In this document: positions 57,001-64,000 of the stretch, piece by piece
Layout: every line of letters begins with the position of its first letter
Numbering within the stretch: position 1 is the stretch's first letter
Source of the DNA: Volvox africanus
Lineage: Eukaryota; Chlorophyta; Chlorophyceae; Chlamydomonadales; Volvocaceae
Direction of reading: 5' to 3'
Assembly: GCA_030268105.1 (NCBI GenBank)
Contig: BSDZ01000005.1
Location: 1,240,001 to 1,304,000 of the forward strand
DNA length: 64,000 bases
The notes under the pieces: model-generated
What the model was told of the DNA's origin: nothing
Seen by the model: only the letters and a program-made list of their open reading frames with translations
The model's database searches: none
Position numbers and translations under genes: made by a program

Positions 57001-58167
57001 CTCAAGCTCAGGGTCAGTGGCATCAGCTGGGATAGAAGTTGCATTCAGGTGCAACTTGGGCCGTACTAGTAAAGCATGGGCCCCCTTGCGAATCATGTGA
57101 ACTGCTGCTTTTCTGCCAACAACTTCAGGTTCAGTGTGCTGACAGATAGCAGTGGTTGCATAATTAAAGCAAGGCGCAGGTGTCATCTGATCTGGTGGCT
57201 GTCCGGCAGTAGTAAAGGGTACCTTGCAGACTAGATTCCCCTTGCGCAGGCGCAAAGATTTAGCCTCATAGTCAAGGACAGCCCCATACTGTGCTAGCGT
57301 GGAAGAACCCAAGATATACGTGGCAGCGTCAGTTAGCTCAGGCAACACGTATGGGCGGACATTTAACCTTAAAGGACCTGCAGATAGACGAAGATTAACC
57401 TGCCCCAAGATAGCCTGCTTACCCCCATCAGCAAGGGTAACTTCTGACCAGGAGCATGGGCTAGGTTTCAGGCCAAGCTGCGTAACCACTGATGCCGAAA
57501 TGAAATCATCACTGGCTCCAGAGTCGGCTAGGGCGGTGAACGTACGACCTGCCGTACTTACGGTGATCAGAGGTACGCCAGCACCTATCAGGGCAGCAGC
57601 TTTAGGCAAGCAGAGAACTGAAATACAGGGTTCAGTCTCAGGCAAGCCCTCCTGAACCGATTTAGGAGCAGCAAACCAGACGTCAACAGAGTATGGGCTT
57701 CCAGGGAGTTGAACAACCTCCCCTGCCATATCAAGGCTATGGAAAAGAGCCGTCCCTGGATTAAACCTTAAGACCCGTTGCATTCCCGACAGAAAAGAAG
57801 GGTTGCGTCGGGACACATACTCAGGCAGCAAGATGCATGCTGAGGTATCAGGGTGTTGACGTTTGCATGCCCTAAAGAGAGCTAATTGCTTCTGTAGCTC
57901 GCAGAGTGAAGAGGGAGTGAACAAGATAGTATGCCCACCCAAGTTAGCGGAGGATAGGGGGCGACCTTGAGGCTCAAACAGATTACAAAAGCCATCAAAG
58001 CCGGCACGGACAGTTCGTGCATCAAAAGAAAAACGTCTCCCTATCACCTGCTCCACTTGGTTTAAAACAGAGGGCAAAAGAGCCCATACTGCACGGCACT
58101 TTGCTACCATCTGGCCCACAGCAAAGACCCCAGGTGGTGATCCCTCTATACCAACCTGGGCAAGTTC
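54097..58167 (-). CDS. Gypsy C Pol (reached through the UAG at 58168-58170)
   Basis: About 1356 codons open from the UAG to TGA at 54097-54099. In order: the methyltransferase-like region (GRRFSFDAR, LGGHTILFTPSSLCELQK, TSACILLPEYV), in which the NPPY motif of element A is replaced by TPSS; retropepsin ([12 protein letters not shown]); RVT_1 ([31 protein letters not shown]); RNase H (ITDASIHGTGAVLLQ). The integrase has an H2C2 finger (HDGPLAGHPG, CDLCQRNKA) and core motifs (SMDFIVALP, VVSDRGTQFASKFW, HPQSDGQTERVNR). The chromodomain is EYLVKWSGYSSEHNSWEP. Domain order and chromodomain identify a chromovirus. No AUG is well placed at the start, supporting expression as a Gag-Pol fusion. Confidence 0.93.
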   Translation of the reverse strand, partial: ELAQVGIEGSPPGVFAVGQMVAKCRAVWALLPSVLNQVEQVIGRRFSFDARTVRAGFDGFCNLFEPQGRPLSSANLGGHTILFTPSSLCELQKQLALFRACKRQHPDTSACILLPEYVSRRNPSFLSGMQRVLRFNPGTALFHSLDMAGEVVQLPGSPYSVDVWFAAPKSVQEGLPETEPCISVLCLPKAAALIGAGVPLITVSTAGRTFTALADSGASDDFISASVVTQLGLKPSPCSWSEVTLADGGKQAILGQVNLRLSAGPLRLNVRPYVLPELTDAATYILGSSTLAQYGAVLDYEAKSLRLRKGNLVCKVPFTTAGQPPDQMTPAPCFNYATTAICQHTEPEVVGRKAAVHMIRKGAHALLVRPKLHLNATSIPADATDPELEALLQEYADIFQEVPGKPPMRPVDHTIPLVPGAVPVSRPMYRLSPLELDEVKRQVTELLKKGMIRPSTSPYSAPILFVGKKDGTLRMCIDYRGLNAATVKNRYPLPRVDDLLDKLKDSAFFSSIDLQQGYNQIRIAESDIPKTAFRTPFGHFEYTVLSFGLTNAPATFQAVMDRIFRPYIDKFVICYLDDILVFSKTREEHIQHLRLVFEVLWREQLYAKRSKCHWAQPQVEYLGHIVSQGGIQMDPRKTAVVRDWPVPSNLQELRKFLGLTNYFRKFIERYSVIAAPLTNLTRKGAFSSPEAWTPACQEAFDALKRAISDDIILHFPDYSLPFRVEVITDASIHGTGAVLLQQGRPIAYTSKKFSGAETRYTTGEQEFLAVLHALKEWRCYLEGRPFALKTDHKPLTFLQGVPSLNPRQARWMEYLARFNFDWEYLSGSLNIADALSRHPSLHAAILAVSTRSRSQAKPNFVPSDFTKRLKQAYAADPWFTIHNNTGHLVQEHGLWIRSEGSHRQIVVPNDDSLRRELLSRFHDGPLAGHPGCTRLLELLRRQFWWPRMAKDTENYVLCCDLCQRNKAQSGKAHGHLQPLPIPDAPWESVSMDFIVALPKTEGGYDAVLVLVDRFTKMVHLAPTTSSCTAEQTARLFFDNVVRLHGVPKSVVSDRGTQFASKFWGALGTLVGMRVNLSTAYHPQSDGQTERVNRVLGDMLRNFAGRTPTAWDTYLAAAEFAINNATNRSVGNSPFFLNYGFNPALPVWRELDVNVPAAKTFAKSFVSRLTDAKACLEAAQQRAMDYYNKSKKDVTFTKGQLVMLSTKNLRSLADGSRKLLPRFVGPYPVVRMVGSVAVELQLPSDLRIHPTFHVSLVRPYRGTLPEANDSIPPVTEANPSTWLSGKQTLYAVERILDYRARRVGKGRRKRNVHEYLVKWSGYSSEHNSWEPARNFTPDMKPLLDEARLRAQSKDGPL

Positions 58168-58884
58168 CTAGTGGTCCTTACCCTTATTTTTCTCCGCCCC
58201 CAGCATTGGGCAGGAGTCAACCCTATGTTGGTCGGAACCGCAACGGAGGCACATCCCATGTTGTTTACGAAAATGGAACTCCCGTCTAGTACATTTGAAT
58301 GTGGTTAAATATTCCGCTAGGTTCTGCTTGGGCCCCTTCTTCTGCACGTGGCCCCCTTTTGGGGCCAAGTGCCTCCCCTGCTGTCCGCTGCCCCTCTTAG
58401 ACTTACCGGCGCCCTTAACCTGCCGCGGCTGATCCTCGTGCCCGGTGATGCCTGGACGAACGGATGCAGCCCGCGGTTTTTTGGTCGGGGGCGCCGGGGT
58501 CTCCTCGTCAGGGTCGTCGCAGGCCATGTCCTCGTCCTCATGTCCAGTATGAGGAGGCCCAGGTGGCCTGGAAGAGGTGCCCGCAACAGCAGCACAAGTT
58601 GTTGCGGCAGCAGCGGGAGCCATCCCAGGAATATCCACGGCACCAGGTGTCAAATGGTTTGACACCAACGCTTGGATGCCTTCGATGAACTTCAAAAATT
58701 TTGAAGTCCGCGCGTGAAGTTGATTTGCGATGGATCGGAGTGACTGGGCAGAAGTGCCGCTCCGAAGGGTCTGAGGTGTTGACACGGTGGTAGCCGCAGC
58801 GAAAATGGCGGCGCTCAGCTCCTCAGGCAATGTCTCCATGTCCAGAGGGATGTCGGCAGGAGGAAGATCGTGGTCGATGTCCAT
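58168..58884 (-). CDS. Gypsy C Gag
   Basis: 238 residues starting MDIDHDLPPADIP. The N-terminal half is helical (LPEELSAAIFAAATTV, LRSIANQLHARTSKFLKFIE). A Pro-rich acidic middle leads to a very basic segment and a CCHC-like knuckle (CLRCGSDQHRVDSC). It is much shorter than B-family Gag and I see no clear capsid segment. TAG at 58168-58170 is followed by G, and Pol is in the same frame. Confidence 0.88.
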   Translation of the reverse strand: MDIDHDLPPADIPLDMETLPEELSAAIFAAATTVSTPQTLRSGTSAQSLRSIANQLHARTSKFLKFIEGIQALVSNHLTPGAVDIPGMAPAAAATTCAAVAGTSSRPPGPPHTGHEDEDMACDDPDEETPAPPTKKPRAASVRPGITGHEDQPRQVKGAGKSKRGSGQQGRHLAPKGGHVQKKGPKQNLAEYLTTFKCTRREFHFRKQHGMCLRCGSDQHRVDSCPMLGAEKNKGKDH

Positions 58885-59031
58885 TTATAAAAGGGCAGCT
58901 TGAGTGGCTTGAGCGCGTTGCGCGGTTAGAGTGGCTTGAGCAGTTACCACAGAAAGACTTGAGAAGGCTTGAACGATTTCAGCGGAAGACTTGACGAGAC
59001 GTCCCAGGGAGGAACGGTCTCGATACCAGCT
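58885..59031 (-). other. Gypsy C leader with primer-binding site
   Basis: 147 bp between the 5' LTR and the gag ATG. The tRNA primer site TGGTATCGAGACCG starts three bases inside the LTR, complementary to a tRNA ending ...CTCGATACCA. This fits an initiator-Met-type 3' end. Confidence 0.75.
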
Positions 59032-59454
59032 TGTTGTATATGGTACCCACGAAGGGTGGTATCAAAAGATACCGGTTGTTGTGCCAGAGCCCGATTAAGT
59101 AGAGCCGCCGACTAGGTCGTACTTGAGAGACCATAAGGCCTCGAACCGGGCGTGACCTTCAGAAGTCACCACTACAAACGGAGATTCAGTGAACCAGGAA
59201 CCAGATGTTCCACCATTTACCATTCAGGCGGTAAATGGCCCATTCCATACAGGTTATGGAGTAACCGACAGGTTCGGATGTTTCAGGAAGTCGGTTAGTA
59301 TTGGTCGTCGACAGCCGAGACCAAATCCACAAATCGAATGCCAGATGGAAACATGAAACAGTTAATATGATAATTAAATATATTATATTATAAAATAATA
59401 AACAGATCATTATTATATCTTAATGAATTACCGAAATGCATTAAGGATACAACA
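59032..59454 (-). repeat. Gypsy C 5' LTR
   Basis: 423 bp. The one difference seen from 53605-54027 is C instead of A in AACAGATMATTATTA. Confidence 0.95.
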
Positions 59455-59459
59455 CACCA

Positions 59460-61008
59460 AAGGAGGGCGAAGCTGAGGCGGTGCCTATGGTTAATTTCGC
59501 TGTGACCACAATGGCCGCGTGAATCGAACCAGAGCTAGTCGGGCGTAAGGAAGCCGTCCGTTTGTTACGGAAGGGTGCCCACGGACTGCTTTTGAGACCG
59601 CGGGTGGGCTGTTGTGCCACCACCGCGCAGATTTCTGTCCATCCTGAGGTTGAGGCCCTACTGTCGCAGTATGAGGACGTCTTTAAAGATATCCCTGGCC
59701 TACCACCTATGCGTCCTGTTGATCACACAATCCCTCTCATGCCTGGAGTGCAGCCTACGGCCTGGCCAATGTACAGGTTGAGTCCATTGGAGCTGGACGA
59801 GGTAAAGCGCCAGGTGACGGATTTGCTCGCGAAGGGTATGATACGCCCCAGCACATCCCCGTATTCTGCACCGATTTTGTTTGTCGGTAAGAAGGATGGG
59901 ACCTTGCGCATGTGCATCGATTACCGGGGGTTGAATGCGAGTACGGTGAAAAATCGCTACCCTTTGCCACGCATTGACGACCTGTTGGATAAGCTTAAGG
60001 GCTCGGCTTATTTTTCCTCAATTGACTTACAACAGGGCTATAATCAGATTCGCATCGCTGCCTCTGATATTCCGAAAACTGCTTTTCGGACGCCCTTCGG
60101 TCACTTCGAGTATACGGTTCTATCGTTTGGTTTGACTAATGCCCCTGCGACGTTTCAGGCGGTCATGGACCGAATGTTTAGACCGTTTATCGACAGGTTC
60201 GTTGTTTGCTACCTGGATGACATCTTGGTTTATTCTAAGACGTGCGAGGAGCACTTGGAGCATCTTTAGCTCGTGCTCGACGTTATGAGGCGGGAGCAAT
60301 TGTTTGCTAAATGCGCCAAATGCTTTTGGGCGCAGCCTCAGGTGGAATATTTGGGCCATATTGTGTCGGCCACTGGTGTGAAGATGGACCCGCGGAAGGT
60401 CGCCGTGGTTCACGATTGGCCCGCGGCTCAGAACCTCACGGAGCTGCGTAAGTTCCTTGGCTTGACCAATTATTTCCGAAAGTTCATTGAAAAATATTCC
60501 ATCATTGCGGCCCCGCTTACTAACTTAACTCACAAAGGTGTTTTCGTTTCGCTCGAGTCGTGGACGTCGCAATGCCAGCGGGCATTCGAAGAGCTCAAGC
60601 GAACCGTTGCCGAAGATGTCACCCTTGCATTCCCTGATTACTCGTTGCCGTTTCGTGTTGAGGTAGTGTCTGATGCCTCAATATTTGGAAGCGGCGCTGT
60701 ATTGTTACAGGAAGGGCGACCGATTGCCTTCACGAGTAAGAAGTTTTCTGGTGCGGAGATTCGCTACACCACCGGGGAACAGGAGCTTCTGGCAGTGCTG
60801 CATGCTTTAAAGGAATGGCGCTGTTACCTCGAGGGACGCCCATTTACTTTAAAGACTGACCACAAGCCCCTAACGTTTTTGCAAAGCGTTCCAACGTTGA
60901 GCCGCCGTCAGGCTAGGTGGATGGAATACCTAGCTAGGTTCGACTGCACCTGGGAGTACATTTCTGGTAAACTGAATATTGCCGATGCTCTCAGTCGACA
61001 TCCGTCTA
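59460..61008 (+). pseudogene. Gypsy D pol, 3' portion (RT, RNase H)
   Basis: Resumes exactly where 53599 stopped once element C and one CACCA are removed. RT ([31 protein letters not shown]) and RNase H ([15 protein letters not shown]) are recognisable. Stops are at 59520-59522 (TGA) and 60267-60269 (TAG). It ends abruptly before the integrase. Confidence 0.88.
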
Positions 61009-61010
61009 CT

Positions 61011-64000
61011 AATACATTTATATCATGCAAGTTCATTCATATGCATTGATGGTTCATGCGTTCATCAAGATAGCACTTCGCCTCGTAGGGTCGCATCGAC
61101 CTACGCGTCGGCGGGAAACGAACCGTAGCACAACAATTATCCCCCCTCCCGTATGCAGCGTCCTCGCTGCTTCATACAGCATTGACTGCAAGGGTCATTG
61201 GGCTTGCGTGGCACGTTTGCGGGCTTCTTCGAGCAGGGGCTTCATGTCCTGCGAGAAGTTGCGTGCCGGTTCCCATGAGTTGTGCTCGCTGGTATACCCT
61301 GTCCACTTGACCAAGTACTCGTGTACTGTCCGCTTACGTCGGTGTCGGCCCACATGACGCGCACGATAATCTAACACCCGCTCCACATCGTAAAACTTCT
61401 GTTTACCGGCGATCCAGGTCTCGGGAACTGGTTCGATCGCTGTGGGGGCGTTAGTAGGCTCAGGGACAGGTTCCGTACCACGATAAGTATGAACAAGCGA
61501 CACGTGAAACGTGGGGTGAATGGTCATATCAGCGGGAAATGCAAGCTCCACAGCCACATTCCCAACCATGCGCATGACAGGATACGGACCAATCCAGCGG
61601 GGTAAGAGTTTTCGGGATCCGTCGGCCAAGGAACGCAAGTTCTTGGTGCTTAGCAACACGAGTTGCCCTTCCGAAAACGTCACATCCTGCTTGGATTTGT
61701 TGTAGTATTCCGTCGTTCGTTGCTGCGCCGCGTCCAAGCACGACTTCGCGTCTGTGATTCGGGACATAAAAGACTTGGCAAAAAGTTTAGCAGCAGGCAC
61801 GTTCACTTCCAACTCACGCCACACGGGTAGCGCGGGATGAAACCCATAGTTAAGAAAGAATGGACTTTGGCCTGTAGAGCGGTTAACAGTGTTGTTAAGC
61901 GTGAATTCTGCCGCAGTCAAATACGTATCCCAAACGAGTGGTGTGCGACCAGCATAATTGCGCAACATATCACCCAACGTGCGGTTTGTGCGTTCGGTTT
62001 GACCATCAGTCTGCGGGTGGTACGCTGTGCTCAGGTTGACACGCATGCCAACTAGCTTGCAGAGCGCTTCCCAAAACTTAGACGTGAACTGCCCACCGCG
62101 GTCCGAGATCACATTTTTGGGAACCCCATGTAACCGAACCACATTATCGAAAAACAAACGTGCGGTTTGCTCAGCCGTGCAGGATGATGTGCATGGTGCT
62201 AGGTGGACCATCTTAGTCAGACGATCGACCATTACGAACACCGCATCATATCCCCCCTCAGTTTTGGGCAGCGCGACTACGAAGTCCATGGAAACACTTT
62301 CCCAAGGCGCATCCGGGACAGGCAACGGTTGCAACAACCCATGACCCTTACCGGACAAAGCCTTATTACGCTGGCACAGACTGCATGTCTGTACGAAGTT
62401 CGCCGCATCGTTAGCCAAACAAGGCCACCAAAAGGAACGTTGCACCAACTCGACCAACCGCTTGCTACCAGGGTGTCCTGCTAACGGGTCCTCGTGGAAC
62501 CGCGCAAGGATGTCGTAGCGTAGCGCGTCGTCGTTCGGAACGACGATTTGTGTAGCTGCACCCTCCGTCCGTAGCCAAAGGCCATTCTGCTTGTGAAGGT
62601 TTTCTACATTAGCCGGCTCCGAGAACCAGGCGTCTGCGTTGTAGGCCACCTTCAACCGCTCTGCGAGGTCCGTCGTGATCGGCACCTCCTCGTTATGCGG
62701 TCGCACAACGGGCGCTGCTAAAATTGCAGCGTGTAGCAACGGATGTCGACTGAGAGCATCGGCAATATTCAATTTACCAAAAATGTACTCCCAGGTGCAG
62801 TCGAACCTAGCTAGGTATTCCATCCACCTAGCCTGACGGCGGTTCAACGTCGGAACGCTTTGCAAAAACGTTAGGGGCTTGTGGTCAGTCTTTAAAGTAA
62901 ATGGGCGTCCCTCGAGGTAACAGCGCCATTCCTTTAAAGCATGCAGCACTGCCAGAAGCTCCTGTTCCCCGGTGGTGTAGCGATTTCCGCACCAGAAAAC
63001 TTCTTACTCGTGAAGGCGATCGGTCGCCCTTCCTGTAACAATACAGCGCCGCTTCCAAATACTGAGGCATCAGACACTACCTCAACACGAAACGGCAACG
63101 AGTAATCAGGGAATGCAAGGGTGACATCTTCGGCAACGGTTCGCTTGAGCTCTTCGAATGCCCGCTGGCATTGCGACGTCCACGACTCGAGCGAAACAAA
63201 AACGCCTTTGCGAGTTAAGTTAGTAAGCGGGGCCGCAATGATGGAATATTTTTCAATGAACTTTCGGAAATAATTGGTCAAGCCAAGGAACTTACGCAGC
63301 TCCGTGAGGTTCTGAGGCGCGGGCCAATCGCGAACCACGGCGACCTTCCGCGGGTCCATCTTCACACCAGTGGCCGACACAATATGGCCCAAATATTCCA
63401 CCTGAGGCTGCGCCCAAAAGCATTTGGCGCGTTTAGCAAACAATTGCTCCCGCCTCATAACGTCGAGCACGAGCCGAAGATGCTCCAAGTGCTCCTCGCG
63501 CGTCTTAGAATAAACCAAGATGTCATCCAGGTAGCAAACAACGAACCTGTTGATAAACGGCCTAAACATTCGGTCCATAACCGCCTGAAACGTCGCAGGG
63601 GCATTAGTCAAACCAAATGATAGAACCGTATACTCGAAATGACCGAAGGGCGTCCGAAAAGCGGTTTTCGGAATATCAGAGGCAACGATGCGGATCTGAT
63701 TATAGCCCTGTTGCAAGTCAATCGAGGAAAAATAAGCCGATCCCTTCAGCTTATCCAACAGGTCGTCAACGCGTGGCAAAGGGTAGCGATTTTTCACCGT
63801 ACTCGCATTCAACCCCCGGTAATCGATGCACATGCGCAAGGTCCCATCCTTCTTACCGACAAACAAAATCGGTGCAGAATACGGGGATGTGCTGGGGCGT
63901 ATCATACCCTTCGCGAGCAAATCCGTCACCTGGCGCTTTACCTCGTCCAGCTCCAATGGACTCAACCTGTACATTGGCCGGGCCGTAGGCTGCGCTCCAG
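61011..64000 (-). mobile_element. Gypsy B-family copy E (runs off the window)
   Basis: A 125-bp outer LTR fragment (61011-61135, ending ACAACA) and the polypurine tract are followed by a - strand pol that continues past 64000. It is about 95% identical to copy B by eye. The rest of its LTR is lost at the junction with copy D. Confidence 0.88.
61195..64000 (-). pseudogene. Gypsy E pol (RT, RNase H, integrase, chromodomain; one frameshift)
   Basis: From the window end leftward: RT ([39 protein letters not shown]) and RNase H ([15 protein letters not shown]). A one-base loss near 62982-62987 relative to copies B and D then changes frame inside RNase H. In the second frame the rest of RNase H, the integrase (CQRNKA, SMDFVVALP, HPQTDGQTERTNR) and chromodomain (EYLVKWTGYTSEHNSWEP) are open to the TGA before 61195. 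Apart from the frameshift no stop is seen, so this copy decayed less than B or D. Confidence 0.9.

Larger units (their letters stand above)
53605..59454 (-). mobile_element. intact Ty3/Gypsy chromovirus C, nested in copy D
   Basis: A 5850-bp element with 423-bp LTRs (53605-54027 and 59032-59454) that differ at one base by eye. It is flanked by the target-site duplication CACCA (53600-53604 and 59455-59459). The primer site TGGTATCGAGACCG is on the - strand of about 59015-59028. Gag and Pol are open apart from the conserved UAG between them. It is the youngest Gypsy in the window and a candidate active element. Confidence 0.96.
50524..61010 (+). mobile_element. Gypsy B-family copy D (inverted, truncated, split by element C)
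   Basis: It opens with a 613-bp LTR fragment (50524-51136) in the opposite orientation to F. The primer site TGGTATCGAGACAGG follows (51140-51154), then leader, gag, protease, the nested element C (53605-59454), then RT and RNase H up to LSRHPS at about 61008. There the sequence jumps into an LTR fragment of element E. Integrase, chromodomain and 3' LTR are missing. Gag and pol carry several nonsense codons. Confidence 0.88.

Overview
This is a nuclear genomic window from a eukaryote, most likely a flagellate green alga (Chlorophyta, probably Chlamydomonadales). The reasons are: two genes with many GT-AG introns, a proline-rich (PPSPP) extracellular linker of the algal cell-wall glycoprotein type, a polycystin (PKD2/TRPP) channel gene, a short plant-type telomere-like motif (CCCTAAA), a nuclear tRNA-Ile(AAT), and about half the window made of LTR retrotransposons. 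Order and genus are inference.

Region 1 (1-12.0 kb, + strand) holds the 3' part of a polycystin-like cation channel gene. I assembled it from phase-consistent exons: the S4/S5 linker, S5, pore, S6 and a very long Gln/Ser/Thr-rich tail ending at 11884. Its introns carry two (TATC)n arrays, two families of tRNA-related SINE-like repeats (R1 and R2), a near-perfect 179-bp-arm foldback and a hairpin with telomere-like repeats.

Region 2 (12.5-18.0 kb) is a complete, apparently intact Ty1/Copia element on the - strand (identical 219-bp LTRs, TSD CAGAT, one 1640-codon Gag-Pol). Its primer-binding site matches the initiator-tRNA anticodon arm and overlaps the start codon.

Region 3 (19.66-33.58 kb) is a nest of two Ty3/Gypsy chromoviruses. 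Element A (TSD ATATC) is split inside its reverse transcriptase by element B (TSD CTTGG); both are - strand and broken by stop codons.

Region 4 (33.6-46.5 kb) is genic. A 13-exon - strand gene (36549-43761, 5' end not found) encodes a predicted type I membrane protein: an alpha/beta domain resembling glutamine-amidotransferase-like folds, a Cys-rich repeat, a polyproline linker, one TM segment and a short tail. tRNA-Ile(AAT) lies on the opposite strand in one of its introns. R1 and R2 repeats flank the gene.

Region 5 (46.56-64.0 kb) is a second retrotransposon nest. A decayed Copia element (+) is interrupted at 49543 by a rearranged cluster of B-family Gypsy pieces (F, D, E). D is itself interrupted by an intact Gypsy element C (53605-59454, TSD CACCA). 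E runs off the window end.

The most unusual signals are shared by the Gypsy families. First, between Gag and protease they carry a domain that in element A retains an NPPY motif and resembles phage-type DNA N6-adenine methyltransferases; in B, C and D it is present but the motif is lost. Second, each copy whose gag end lies in the window (A, B, C, D) has an in-frame UAG-G codon exactly at the Gag/Pol boundary, suggesting stop-codon readthrough.
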